Of a stretch of 33,248 nucleotides of DNA, positions 7,542 to 15,348 are shown piece after piece (the stretch's first letter is position 1; the number at the start of each line of letters is the position of its first letter). A model generated the notes under the pieces. It worked only from the letters and a program-made list of their open reading frames with translations. It made no database searches and had not been told where the DNA came from. Made by a program: the position numbers and the translations under genes. The DNA lies in assembly GCA_937998645.1 (NCBI GenBank), contig CALLCZ010000142.1, positions 1 to 33,248 on the forward strand. Reading direction: 5' to 3'. This stretch comes from an uncultured Gammaproteobacteria bacterium (GTDB lineage Bacteria > Pseudomonadota > Gammaproteobacteria > SZUA-229).

Positions 7542-8348
7542 ATGCGTATCAATAGCCAATTTAAATTTCAACTATTTCATTTTCCTGTTATCGCGATTTT
7601 GCTAAGTGTCAGGATCGCATCTGCTGCACCTGTGCCAATTGATACCTCGACTTTATCTCGACCTGTTGCAGATGAAACAAAATATGGTTTGGGATTCTCG
7701 GTTTCTGTCGCGCAGCGCCCATTTGTCGGCGTAGATCAACAAAATACATCATTGCCATATATTAAGTTTAGTTATAAAGACTTTTATGTTGAGGGACTCA
7801 ATATTGGCTATAAGTTTCTGGATCTCGAAAAGACAAGATTCGAGGCGCTGGCTACACCCCGATTCTATGAGGTAAAGCCATCTTTTGCCGAAAATGGCGA
7901 ACTTGATGGCATTGATGAAACCACTCCTACTTACCTGGCTGGTTTGTCTTTACAGCATACAGAGACGTTTACATTTACGACACAGCTTTTGTACGATGTT
8001 ATAGAAAGCGATGGTTATGAATTTATTCTAAGTGTCAGTAATAATTATAAAATCAGTAAGCCCCTTATACTTGCTCCTGCTATTGGTATTACCTACCAGG
8101 ATAGCAAGCTGGTGGACCATTTTTATGGTGTGCAAGCCAATGAAGTTGCTGCGGGACGCCCGGAATACCAGGCCGGTTCAAGTATAAATACGAACGTCTC
8201 ACTAACGGTCCTGTGGAATGCAACCAGACATGTCCAGTTGTTAGGGCAAGTAAAATACGAAAAGTTAGGAGATGGTATCACCGATAGCCCTATTGTCGAT
8301 GAAGATAGTATTGCTACGGCTGTTCTTGGAATGGTGTATATATTCTGA
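7542..8348 (+). CDS. MipA/OmpV family outer-membrane protein
   Basis: 268 aa from ATG 7542, preferred over a GTG at 7533 because GAGAGAGGG (7525-7533) is then well spaced. A signal peptide covers about 1-29 (ending ASAAP). The mature N-terminus KYGLGFSVSVAQRPFVGVD, the strand PYIKFSYKDFYVEGLNIGY and the C-terminal part with DHFYGVQANEVAAGRPEYQ match MipA/OmpV proteins, barrels linked in E. coli to the murein synthesis scaffold. The C-terminal strand ends VYIF, with terminal aromatic Phe for BAM recognition. It is transcribed alone, with B hairpins on either side (7202-7275, 8376-8452). A true MipA role here is unproven since many paralogues exist. Confidence 0.85.
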   Translation: MRINSQFKFQLFHFPVIAILLSVRIASAAPVPIDTSTLSRPVADETKYGLGFSVSVAQRPFVGVDQQNTSLPYIKFSYKDFYVEGLNIGYKFLDLEKTRFEALATPRFYEVKPSFAENGELDGIDETTPTYLAGLSLQHTETFTFTTQLLYDVIESDGYEFILSVSNNYKISKPLILAPAIGITYQDSKLVDHFYGVQANEVAAGRPEYQAGSSINTNVSLTVLWNATRHVQLLGQVKYEKLGDGITDSPIVDEDSIATAVLGMVYIF

Positions 8349-8350
8349 AA

Positions 8351-8471
8351 ATTAATGGGGTCAGTGAATGACGCGTAAAAAGGTGTCGGAGGGATTAATT
8401 TTTAACCATTGCAAAGGTTTGATTCGCGAATAATTCCTCCGACACCTTTTTTCACTCAGACCCCTTGATTA
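8351..8471. repeat. Nested hairpin: family B inside a GGGGTCAGTGAA pair
   Basis: The inner B element (8376-8452) has arms AAAAGGTGTCGGAGGGATTA and TAATTCCTCCGACACCTTTT, diverged but compensatorily paired (GTGTCGG/CCGACAC). Outside it an independent inverted pair, TTAATGGGGTCAGTGAA (8352-8368) and TTCACTCAGACCCCTTGATT (8451-8470), encloses the whole. It separates the convergent MipA-like and YdjM-like genes. Confidence 0.88.
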
Positions 8472-8480
8472 GTAACCGGC

Positions 8481-9503
8481 TTAAAACCTCATTACCATAT
8501 TTATAAAAGCGTCTCTATTGTCCTTGTCTTGCGTGCTGCGTATCTGATATTTGACATGCCGTTTTAACATGCCCATTCTGATTGCATGAGGGTCCAGTTC
8601 GATGCCCCACATCATGTCGATCTGGTTGGGCACAAACGAATAGCGTACATCAAATATCACGGAAGGGTTGTCTTTGTGCACAGCAACGAAGTCATCAGAA
8701 AACCACCGGAACCGTTTGATATCACGGGCATGCTGGCTATCTCCCGGCAGCCATGGGAAGTCGCGTTTGACATTCAGCTTCCTTATCGAGTCACCTTCAA
8801 TAATTGTCGGCTCAAGCAATAGCCTGACAGCATCAACATAGTATCGGTCGCCAGACTCATAGATCAATTTCCAGACATGCCGGTTCCCGAAGGTGGGTTT
8901 CACCTGCATCCGTTCAACCTGGTGACCTCGGGATTCGGCTAGTTCGTACAAGGACTGCTCGGCACGCATTTTCTGTATAAGGCCTGCAGCAAGAAAGATG
9001 ACGGCGTACACAAATGCTATGCGCGCATACAGGGGCTTCTTCCTGATGGCCGAAGCGGCTATCAGCACAATAACGGGCAGAGTGAATAACGGATCGATGA
9101 TGGATACGCTATTCCATGCGATTCTTGTATCACTGAAGGGCCAGAACAGCTGCGTACCGTACGAGGTGCAGGCATCGAGCAGGCCATGCGTCGCATAACC
9201 CAGGAAGCTGAACAGATACATCTGGCGGAAACTCAGGTCGACAGAGAACCAGCGAAATCTGCTAATGACGAACGCTATAAATGCGCAGATCAGGGCGCCT
9301 ACAGGAATGAACAGCAGAGAATGTGTGAACTGGCGATGGTATTCGAGGAAAAGCAACGGATCTTCCTGGGAGGAAATCAGCACATCCAGATCGGGCGCCA
9401 TGCCCGCGCAGCCACCGATGATCAACGCTGACCATTGCTGACTGGATTTTGCAGATGACTGTGAGAGGGTGGCACCAAATCCGGCCTGTGACATAGGATC
9501 CAT
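8481..9503 (-). CDS. YdjM/DUF457-type membrane metal-dependent hydrolase
   Basis: 340 aa. The start MDPMSQAGFGATLSQS and the blocks GMAPDLDVL (34-42), HRQFTHSLL (56-64) and YATHGLLDACTSYGTQ are the hallmarks of the YdjM (LexA-regulated in E. coli) / COG1988 inner-membrane putative hydrolases; the conserved His and Asp residues are presumed metal ligands. Four or so TM segments occupy about 60-185. The C-terminal half (about 190-340) is a soluble domain, longer than in the short family members. The substrate is unknown. ATG 9503 is the natural start. A nested B hairpin lies just past its stop and another B copy just before its start. Confidence 0.88.
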   Translation of the reverse strand: MDPMSQAGFGATLSQSSAKSSQQWSALIIGGCAGMAPDLDVLISSQEDPLLFLEYHRQFTHSLLFIPVGALICAFIAFVISRFRWFSVDLSFRQMYLFSFLGYATHGLLDACTSYGTQLFWPFSDTRIAWNSVSIIDPLFTLPVIVLIAASAIRKKPLYARIAFVYAVIFLAAGLIQKMRAEQSLYELAESRGHQVERMQVKPTFGNRHVWKLIYESGDRYYVDAVRLLLEPTIIEGDSIRKLNVKRDFPWLPGDSQHARDIKRFRWFSDDFVAVHKDNPSVIFDVRYSFVPNQIDMMWGIELDPHAIRMGMLKRHVKYQIRSTQDKDNRDAFINMVMRF

Positions 9504-9542
9504 CGGCGAAGGATATCAAATGGCGGTTAAATGATCACCCAA

Positions 9543-9620
9543 AATAAAAGGTGCCGGAGGGATTAAATTATGATCAATATTGGAAATTTGGTTTAGGAAT
9601 AATCCCTCCGCCACCATTTT
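9543..9620. repeat. Family B hairpin, degenerate right arm
   Basis: Left arm AATAAAAGGTGCCGGAGGGA, right arm AATCCCTCCGCCACCATTTT; the right arm has a mismatch (CCGCC instead of CCGGC). Core AATTTGGTTTAGG is shared with other B copies. Fourth B copy within 4.2 kb. Confidence 0.9.
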
Positions 9621-9690
9621 TACTTTTGATGCTTATAAGTTATTGGTTAGTGAGGAGAGTTCTGGGGATACAATACTTAATAAAAGATGA

Positions 9691-9752
9691 ATGGGGTTCA
9701 GGTCTTTCATTGTGCAGAAGCCTGATAAATGAACCATGAAAGACCTGTCCCT
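9691..9752. repeat. Family D hairpin
   Basis: Left arm ATGGGGTTCAGGTCTTTCAT and right arm ATGAAAGACCTGTCCCTG around a core TGTGCAGAAGCCTGATAAAT. It lies about 40 bases upstream of the M28 peptidase start, and its twin lies immediately downstream of that gene. Confidence 0.93.
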
Positions 9753-9790
9753 GTGTTTGTTTTTGTCACTCTTGCTAAACTCAATTCAAC

Positions 9791-10822
9791 ATGATTACTA
9801 CCAATCACTCAGCACTTGGCAGGGGAATAGGCCTATGGATAACTCCTGTACTACTCCTGGCTGCCGTAGTGGGAGTTCTGGGTGCTGGCATCTGGTACAT
9901 GACTTTCATGCCCGATAAATCCTGGAGTGGAACGGTGCCACCTCTTACCAATGAAGAACAACAGATCCATGACAATCTGAAGCGTCATGTCGAGATGCTG
10001 GCGGAGCAGATTGGCGAACGCAATGTCTGGAGCGCGGAAGCACTTGCTGCAGCAGCCACGTATATACGCAATACGCTGAAAGATCTAGGCTACAAGGTAG
10101 CTGTGCAATCCTTCAACAGCAGAGAGTTAATGGTGCAGAATTTTGAAGTCGAGTTGCCAGGCAATACATTGCCAAAAGAAATTGTTGTTCTGGGTGCACA
10201 TTATGATACGGTTGTTGGTACGCCGGGTGCCAACGACAATGCATCCGGCATCGCAGCCTTGCTCGAGATTGCACGCTTGCTAACCGGTAAAACCAATGCA
10301 CGCACAATACGTCTGGTGGCCTTTGTTAACGAAGAAGCACCGTTTTACTTTAGCGATGAGATGGGTAGCCAGGTATATGCGACCCGTTCGCGTGATCGCG
10401 GAGAACAAATCAATGCCATGCTCTCCCTGGAGACGATAGGCTATTACACCGACGAGGCAGACAGCCAGAAATATCCTTTCCCATTTAATTACTTTTTTCC
10501 CGATACCGGGAACTTCATCGGCTTCGTTGGCAATCTGTCATCACGACGCCTTGTCAAACACTCCCTGGCAGCATTCCGTGCATCGTCGGCTTTTCCTTCA
10601 GAAGGTGTCGCAGCACCTGGGTGGATTACTGGTGTTGCCTGGTCTGACCACTCGTCTTTCTGGCAGGCCGGCTACCCGGCGATCATGATTACTGACACAG
10701 CCTTTTATCGTTACCCGCATTACCACCGGGTGACGGATACTGCAGAGAAGCTTGATTACATGAGCCTTGCGCGTGTTACCCGAGGACTGGCCGATGTCGC
10801 TATCACATTGGCTGGTAATTAG
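9791..10822 (+). CDS. Membrane-anchored M28 zinc aminopeptidase-like
   Basis: 343 aa. One N-terminal TM helix (about 14-38) anchors a periplasmic catalytic domain. The M28 co-catalytic zinc pattern is complete: His137 in GAHYDT, bridging Asp149 in GANDNASG, catalytic Glu181 with Glu182 in NEEAP, a further ligand around Glu214 in LSLETIGY, and His312 in YPHYHRVTD. SDHSSF (285-290) is also family-typical. It probably trims N-terminal residues from periplasmic peptides; specificity is unknown. ATG 9791 has no obvious Shine-Dalgarno. The D hairpins at 9691-9752 and 10831-10893 bracket this gene alone. Confidence 0.9.
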   Translation: MITTNHSALGRGIGLWITPVLLLAAVVGVLGAGIWYMTFMPDKSWSGTVPPLTNEEQQIHDNLKRHVEMLAEQIGERNVWSAEALAAAATYIRNTLKDLGYKVAVQSFNSRELMVQNFEVELPGNTLPKEIVVLGAHYDTVVGTPGANDNASGIAALLEIARLLTGKTNARTIRLVAFVNEEAPFYFSDEMGSQVYATRSRDRGEQINAMLSLETIGYYTDEADSQKYPFPFNYFFPDTGNFIGFVGNLSSRRLVKHSLAAFRASSAFPSEGVAAPGWITGVAWSDHSSFWQAGYPAIMITDTAFYRYPHYHRVTDTAEKLDYMSLARVTRGLADVAITLAGN

Positions 10823-10830
10823 TGCAAAGA

Positions 10831-10893
10831 ATGGGGTCAGGTCTTTCATTGTGCATAAGCCTGATTTATAAACCATGAAAGACCTGATCCTGG
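10831..10893. repeat. Family D hairpin
   Basis: ATGGGGTCAGGTCTTTCATT, core GTGCATAAGCCTGATTTATAAA, then CCATGAAAGACCTGATCCTG. Very close to the copies at 9691 and 31693. A single family A arm (CCAAATAAATCTGTCCTTTT) follows at about 10928. Confidence 0.93.
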
Positions 10894-10927
10894 TTATGCT
10901 GGTTATGTATGTTTTCAGTATAAACCG

Positions 10928-10948
10928 CCAAATAAATCTGTCCTTTTT
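10928..10948. repeat. Isolated family A arm
   Basis: CCAAATAAATCTGTCCTTTT in reverse orientation, with one C lost from the CCCC run. No matching partner arm lies nearby, so it is a decayed copy outside the main A block. Confidence 0.75.
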
Positions 10949-11001
10949 TGTTCGCATATACCGGGCGAGGCCTAATCATGGAACAGATGCGTTGATATTA
11001 T

Positions 11002-11700
11002 TTATTTGAAGGCGTCTGACCTAATGACTCCTGGGTCAGAAGGATCATTCTGAATCACCGTACCAAACCTTGCCACGGTGTCCATCAGATCATCAATCGT
11101 GAGATTCGCAGCAGGTGTAATAGGACAACCCGCTTCACGTAAACCTCTCGCAGTCCAGACATTACAGGTGTTAAAGGCATGATAGTTTTCCTGCGACAGA
11201 TAAAACTGTCCAGCACCATACAGGGACGGGCCTAGAGGCTGGCTACGGCCGGCCTCATCAAGGGCATAACTGCTCCCAAGATAGCTGCAAAGTTGTTGAA
11301 AACCCGCTTCGGAAAGTTCAATGCGGATCACTTCGCTGCGCGGAAAATAACGCGTCACCGAACCGCTGAAACCAACAATATGCAGGACGCTCGCTGTTGG
11401 TAATAAGCCGGCTTTGAGAGTAATCCCCAGGTGAGGCGATGGCGTCATGTAGTAGTCCTTGTCCCCCCAGCCAACTTCCAGGTACTCCGCATCCGGAAAA
11501 TCGTTGTTCTGGGGCCAGGTGCCAGGAGGGATATCCGCCCGTTTGACCACAATTCCAGCATGCCAGCTTTGGCTGACCAGATAGATTGATTTGGATGGCT
11601 CACCTGGGGTTGGTGGAAAGTGATCCTTAGGGATCGATGCACAGGCACACAGCATAGCTGACAACAATACGATAAAAACATGTATGAGCGCTGTTCTCAT
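11002..11700 (-). CDS. DUF2459 (TIGR02117-like) lipoprotein
   Basis: 232 aa. A lipoprotein signal with lipobox LCAC puts the lipidated Cys at residue 20. The mature domain contains IYLVSQSWHAGIVV (conserved His), YLEVGWGDKDYYM, and the HAFNTCNVWTARGL block with a conserved Cys, the signature of DUF2459 proteins often annotated as TIGR02117. The Cys/His pair suggests a papain/NlpC-like hydrolase fold, but no substrate is known to me. It probably sits in the outer or inner membrane facing the periplasm. Convergent with the M28 gene across the D/A repeats; no operon partner. Confidence 0.85.
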   Translation of the reverse strand: MRTALIHVFIVLLSAMLCACASIPKDHFPPTPGEPSKSIYLVSQSWHAGIVVKRADIPPGTWPQNNDFPDAEYLEVGWGDKDYYMTPSPHLGITLKAGLLPTASVLHIVGFSGSVTRYFPRSEVIRIELSEAGFQQLCSYLGSSYALDEAGRSQPLGPSLYGAGQFYLSQENYHAFNTCNVWTARGLREAGCPITPAANLTIDDLMDTVARFGTVIQNDPSDPGVIRSDAFK

Positions 11701-11800
11701 CGGTGCTTACTACATATTAGATCACACATGTGAACAAGATAAAGAAGGAAGCCTTTAAAATCCAGCAAATATTTAGGGTCAGGAAAATTAAAGGGGTACT

Positions 11801-11852
11801 TCAGAGTCGATTGAAACACCGTGCTTGGTAATATTCATCAAACGACTCAGAC
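11801..11852. repeat. Imperfect hairpin in leader region
   Basis: TCAGAGTCGATTGA (11801-11814) pairs imperfectly with TCAAACGACTCAGA (11838-11851). The preceding TAAAGGGGTACT (11789-11800) resembles the shared outer edge of the repeat families. Nothing else is recognised between 11701 and the DUF1289 gene. Confidence 0.5.
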
Positions 11853-11961
11853 TCTTTTGATTCTTTTGATTTAATATGCAAATCTTCCCACTTTTAATCC
11901 AAACGTTAGGGTACCCGAGCGACCTACATAGTATTTAATCAATTGATTTTGGAGATGAAGA

Positions 11962-12168
11962 ATGAGATTTAGTCCCTGTACAGGAAAATGCACAGAAGAA
12001 GGAACAAACTGTGAAGGCTGTGGGCGCAGCCATGAAGAAATTGCAGAAATGAATATGCATATTGCTCAACTAGTAACCTTCGCGGAAAAAATGAAATATG
12101 AAAATATAGAAGATTTTGCAGATGGTGTGGCTGGAAGTATTAAATATAAAATGGGTGAAAGCCATTAA
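11962..12168 (+). CDS. DUF1289 Cys-rich protein, 68 aa
   Basis: The N-terminal half holds four cysteines in SPCTGKC (Cys6, Cys10) and NCEGCGRSHEEI (Cys17, Cys20), the pattern of DUF1289 proteins, which look like small zinc- or metal-binding modules. The C-terminal half is helical (MHIAQLVTFAEKMKYENIED). ATG 11962 follows TTTTGGAGATGAAGA, a good ribosome binding site. Cytosolic. Function unknown. It stands alone, closely followed by a family C hairpin. Confidence 0.82.
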   Translation: MRFSPCTGKCTEEGTNCEGCGRSHEEIAEMNMHIAQLVTFAEKMKYENIEDFADGVAGSIKYKMGESH

Positions 12169-12171
12169 TTA

Positions 12172-12266
12172 AAGGGGACGGAATAAAAGGGAACGCGGCG
12201 AATATTCATTAACCATAAGAAGCTTGGTTATAATTTCATCGCTACGTCCCTTTTTATTCGGACCCC
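12172..12266. repeat. Family C hairpin with extended outer stem
   Basis: Left AAAGGGGACGGAATAAAAGG then GAACGCGGCGAATATTCATT; right ATCGCTACGTCCCTTTTTAT then TCGGACCCCC. The core AACCATAAGAAGCTTGGTTA is itself an inverted repeat. The left arm contains two successive AAAGGG starts, as if the outer edge had been duplicated. It lies between the DUF1289 and SLT-lipoprotein genes. Confidence 0.92.
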
Positions 12267-12291
12267 CAATTTCTCCCGCCTTGTAATTACT

Positions 12292-12897
12292 GTGTCAAAT
12301 GCCATTCTTCTCTTTGTGTGCGCAATTATACTGGTTGCGTGTTCCAACGATCCGCCGGGTAATATTGATGACATCTGTGAAATATTCAGGGAAAAGGGCG
12401 GCTGGTACGATGACGCTAAAAGAAGTTATGAAAGATGGGGTGTCCCGATTCATGTTCAACTGGCCATAATTTACCAGGAATCAGGCTTCTGGCGATATGC
12501 GAAAACTGATATGCAGTATGTTTTATGGATTATCCCTGTTGGACGATTATCTTCCGCATATGGTTATGCACAGGCCAAGGAAGAGACCTGGATATGGTAT
12601 ATGCAGTCAACGAAGAACCGGGGTGCAGATCGAAATGATTTTGATGATGCTGTAGATTTTGTGGGCTGGTACATAAACAAGAGTAACGAGATGTTAGAAA
12701 TCTCGAAATGGGATGCATATAACCAGTATCTCGCCTACCACGAAGGCCAGGGAGGATTTCGGCGCAAAACATACAATCAGAAGCCCTGGTTGATCAACGT
12801 TGCTAAAAAGGTCGATAAGCTTGCCGGGTCTTATCGTGAGCAACTCAAGACATGTGAGGATGAATTTAAATCCAGCTGGTGGGAATTCTGGAAATAA
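12292..12897 (+). CDS. Lipoprotein with transglycosylase SLT-like domain
   Basis: 201 aa. A lipobox LVAC gives the lipidated Cys17. The domain contains IYQESGFW with the putative catalytic Glu63, then SAYGYAQAKEETW (in place of the GLMQ-type motif) and YLAYHEGQGGFRR, matching a family of SLT-domain lipoproteins in gammaproteobacteria beginning (D)ICEIFRE. By analogy it would cleave peptidoglycan glycan strands with 1,6-anhydro product formation; activity is inference. The only available start is GTG 12292, close behind the C hairpin and with no clear Shine-Dalgarno. The gene is bracketed by two complete C hairpins (12172-12266, 12911-12981). Confidence 0.85.
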   Translation: MSNAILLFVCAIILVACSNDPPGNIDDICEIFREKGGWYDDAKRSYERWGVPIHVQLAIIYQESGFWRYAKTDMQYVLWIIPVGRLSSAYGYAQAKEETWIWYMQSTKNRGADRNDFDDAVDFVGWYINKSNEMLEISKWDAYNQYLAYHEGQGGFRRKTYNQKPWLINVAKKVDKLAGSYREQLKTCEDEFKSSWWEFWK

Positions 12898-12910
12898 TCA
12901 ACCTGGAAAT

Positions 12911-12981
12911 ATAAGGGGACGTAGCGAATATCTATTAACCATAAGAAGCTTGGTTGTAATTTAATCGCTACGTCCCTTTTT
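12911..12981. repeat. Family C hairpin
   Basis: ATAAGGGGACGTAGCGAATA, core AACCATAAGAAGCTTGGTTG, right arm AATCGCTACGTCCCTTTTTT. Nearly identical to the copy at 12172-12266. The T-run after CCC suggests terminator activity for the SLT gene. Confidence 0.93.
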
Positions 12982-12987
12982 TACCCA

Positions 12988-13010
12988 CATTTGTCACCGA
13001 CCCCCTTTCT
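12988..13010. repeat. Family E end, inverted, left of esterase gene
   Basis: ATTTGTCACCGACCCCCTTT, reverse complement of the E edge AAAGGGGGTCGGTGACAAAT. The matching plus-orientation end lies at 14111-14129, directly after the esterase gene. Confidence 0.85.
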
Positions 13011-13088
13011 ATTTCCTAGAATAGGTATCGTCGAGCGGAAATCGGCACCCGCACCCGACCGACAACGCGACTCGAAGGCAAACAGAAT

Positions 13089-14114
13089 ATGGGCATCTAC
13101 GAAGCATTATCGAATTCATGGGCCAGGTTCAAAACCTGGGTACGCGAGACGCGCCTGTGGGCAGCTGTATCGTTCTGGCGTCGGCGGCGAGCGCCGGAAA
13201 ATGATTTTACACATCGTTTACCCTCGCAGCTTTACCCCGGATCGCGCCGGCGCGAGTACGTCGTGCATCAGCCACGCGGCAAGACCGACAAGCGTGCGCG
13301 GCCATTGGTCGTCGTGTTGCACGGTTGTCGTCAGGACCACCGGGATATCGAGCAGATTACTGGATTTAACGAGTTAGCCGACCGCCACGACTTCCTCGTC
13401 GCTTACCCGAATATCACGAGTTACAGCGGTCTGCGCGACCGCAATTGCTGGGGTTGGTGGTTCGCTCGCGAGATCCGCGCCGGCGCCGGCGAGGTCGAGG
13501 ACCTGTGGCAAATCGTCGAGGACATCAAACGGCGCTACGCGGTCGACGAGCGCCGTATACACGTGACCGGGTTGTCCGCCGGCGGGGGTATGGCGGTGGC
13601 GATGCTGGTCGCGCACGCGGACAAGATCGCGTCGGGCGCGGCGGTCGCGGGGCTGCCGTACGCGGAGACGGCCAACGCGGTGCGGCATGCGCTTAACAAC
13701 AAGCCTCGCTACCGGCCGGTGGTCGCCATCGTGAAGGCGATGCGTGCGGAGATGGGAGAGCGCGAGCGCGCGATCCCGCTGCAGATCGTACATTCGCGGC
13801 AAGACGACAAGGTCGAAATCGAGGCGGCGCGGGTACTGCGCGACAGCTGGGGACACTGCTTCGGGATCGATACGCGGCAGGCGCAAACCCTGGATAGCGG
13901 CCAAATCGGCGACACTACCTGGGAGCATCGCTGCTACCGCGGCGACCGACCCGGCGCCGTCGTCGAGACCCTGTTTCTCGACGGGCCGGGCCATGGCTGG
14001 TACGGCGGCAACCCGGGACGCTACAGCTATCCCGACGCGCCCGACATCAAGCGCGATATCTGGAAGTTTTTCGTTGCGCATCCGCTCGAGCGGCGCAAAC
14101 GCGCCCGAACATAA
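13089..14114 (+). CDS. PHB-depolymerase-type esterase, GC-rich
   Basis: 341 aa of the PHB depolymerase/LpqC-like alpha/beta-hydrolase family (COG3509 type). RPLVVVLHGCRQ (71-82) gives the oxyanion loop, THVxG-type strand then GLSAGGGM (161-168) the nucleophile Ser163, SRQDD (236-240) the probable Asp, and GPGHGWYGG (299-307) the His302. CWGWWF (120-125) is typical for the group. There is no classical signal peptide; the first 35 residues are basic. It may act on intracellular polyester or other acyl esters. Its codons are strikingly G/C-ending compared with both neighbours, a sign of recent acquisition. The stop codon TAA is formed by the adjoining E repeat edge, and inverted E ends bracket the gene. 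Confidence 0.88.
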   Translation: MGIYEALSNSWARFKTWVRETRLWAAVSFWRRRRAPENDFTHRLPSQLYPGSRRREYVVHQPRGKTDKRARPLVVVLHGCRQDHRDIEQITGFNELADRHDFLVAYPNITSYSGLRDRNCWGWWFAREIRAGAGEVEDLWQIVEDIKRRYAVDERRIHVTGLSAGGGMAVAMLVAHADKIASGAAVAGLPYAETANAVRHALNNKPRYRPVVAIVKAMRAEMGERERAIPLQIVHSRQDDKVEIEAARVLRDSWGHCFGIDTRQAQTLDSGQIGDTTWEHRCYRGDRPGAVVETLFLDGPGHGWYGGNPGRYSYPDAPDIKRDIWKFFVAHPLERRKRART

Positions 14115-14129
14115 AAGGGGTCGGTGACA
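14111..14129. repeat. Family E end, right of esterase gene
   Basis: ATAAAAGGGGTCGGTGACA; its first TAA is the esterase stop codon. It is in inverted orientation to the copy at 12988-13010. Confidence 0.88.
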
Positions 14130-14141
14130 CGGAATAAAAGC

Positions 14142-14174
14142 AATAAAAGGGGACGTAGCGAATATTTTTTAACC
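14142..14174. repeat. Family C left arm only
   Basis: AATAAAAGGGGACGTAGCGA followed by ATATTTTTTAACC. No right arm follows; the next element is an E copy. Confidence 0.88.
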
Positions 14175-14189
14175 AAAAAATATATGGCA

Positions 14190-14270
14190 TAAATGGGGTT
14201 GGTGACAAATGAGAACCATTATTTGCCGCGCATTCTGATAAATTAGTTGTTCACTGCGTAAATACAGTCT
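14190..14270. repeat. Family E element, longer copy
   Basis: AAATGGGGTTGGTGACAAAT then GAGAACCATTATTTGCC and TTCTGATAAATTAG. It aligns over about 80 bases with the element at 3791-3870, defining E as a longer unit than its GGGGTCGGTGAC edge. From 14271 to the universal stress gene only an unassigned leader is seen. Confidence 0.78.
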
Positions 14271-14399
14271 AATCAATGACGGGGAGCTGTTATGCCTCGA
14301 AAAGCCGGACATATTTCGGGTCAGAGCGCGAACTAAAGAGCAGGGTACAGGGTATTTTCACTCTGAGCGCAGTTATTGTGATGATAAAGAGAGAGCGAC

Positions 14400-15335
14400 A
14401 TTAAAAGATTCAAGAACATTCTTCTGGTGCTGGAACCTGATGTACAGGAAACGGCAGCGCTGGGTAAGGCGGTGGCGTTGGTCAGGCAAAACGGAGGACG
14501 GCTGACGCTTTTTTCGGTATTGAAGCAGCCTCCAGGTATACACGGTTATGGTGAATCGGTAGCACAGGATCAGCACACTTCGGCTATTGCAGAGCGCAGG
14601 GAATGGCTGCGCGGTCTGATTGTACCTCTGCAGCATGACGATATTGACGTGGCGATCAATGTGGCGGAGGGTACTTCCTTCCTGGAAATCATCCGCCAGG
14701 TGCTGCGTGAACAACACGATCTGGTCATCACCACGGCGGAGGAGACAAAAGGTATTCGCGCTCGAGTGTTCGGCGCGACCTCCATGCATCTGATGCGAAA
14801 ATGCCCCTGTCCTGTGTGGGTGGTCAAGCGGGCGCAGACGCGACCTTATGCCCGCATCCTTGCGGCAGTCGACCCCTCCATCTATGACCCGGTACGGGAT
14901 TCGCTCAATCCGCTGATTCTGCAACTGGCTGGTAGCATGGCTCGAAAGGACATGGCAGAGTTGCACATCGTCCATGTGTGGAGCCTTTTTGGTGAACGTT
15001 ATTTGCACAACAGTGGCATGACAGAGAAAGCGTTTCAGGAAGCAAAGGAATATGAGAAGGAGCAACACAAGCAGCACTTTGATACCCTTTTAAATCGGGT
15101 TGACGTTACTGATCTGAAACCCCATGTGTACCTGGTTGAGGGCGATCCCGTTGAATATATACCGAAACTGGTAACGGAACTGGGTATCGACCTGCTTGTC
15201 ATGGGATCGGTCGGCCGCGTGGGGATAGCTGGTTTTCTGATCGGAAACACAGCGGAAGAGGTGTTCAACCAGGTGGACTGCTCCTTGTTGACACTCAAGC
15301 CGAAAGGTTTCATTACGCCGGTGACTCTTGAATAA
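14400..15335 (+). CDS. Tandem universal stress protein, apparent ATT start
   Basis: About 312 aa with two USP domains (UspE-like), roughly 1-145 and 155-305. The first strand of domain 1 reads IKRFKNILLVLEPDV, the usual USP N-terminus, and the second domain carries the nucleotide-binding type motif VMGSVGRVGIAGFLIGNTAE near its end. Family starts are normally at the residue before KRFKNIL. Here that codon is ATT (14400-14402), preceded by AAAGAGAGAG at good spacing; the in-frame stop TAA is at 14385-14387 with no ATG, GTG or TTG between. The first canonical start, GTG 14427, would delete strand 1. Either ATT initiates or the start has mutated. Cytosolic stress protein; neighbours the ABC operon but with a chimeric repeat between. 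Confidence 0.87.
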   Translation: MKRFKNILLVLEPDVQETAALGKAVALVRQNGGRLTLFSVLKQPPGIHGYGESVAQDQHTSAIAERREWLRGLIVPLQHDDIDVAINVAEGTSFLEIIRQVLREQHDLVITTAEETKGIRARVFGATSMHLMRKCPCPVWVVKRAQTRPYARILAAVDPSIYDPVRDSLNPLILQLAGSMARKDMAELHIVHVWSLFGERYLHNSGMTEKAFQEAKEYEKEQHKQHFDTLLNRVDVTDLKPHVYLVEGDPVEYIPKLVTELGIDLLVMGSVGRVGIAGFLIGNTAEEVFNQVDCSLLTLKPKGFITPVTLE

Positions 15336-15348
15336 CCCATTTGGATTA

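Noticed and set aside
9551-9739. 62-residue ORF running across a B hairpin and a D hairpin
   Set aside because: It starts inside the palindrome and consists mainly of repeat sequence; no ribosome binding site.
5416-12981. Integron cassette array, because single genes are separated by palindromes
   Set aside because: No GTTRRRY core sites, no integrase, genes face both directions, and hairpin families differ; the RAYT explanation fits better.
13374-14081. Long minus-strand ORF opposite the esterase
   Set aside because: A product of high GC content with few stops; no domain signature, while the plus strand has the full catalytic triad context.
14292-14336. MPRKAG start as N-terminal remnant of a RAYT
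   Set aside because: The first codons resemble RAYT starts (MPRKxR), but only about 14 codons are open and no downstream homology is seen; too little to call.
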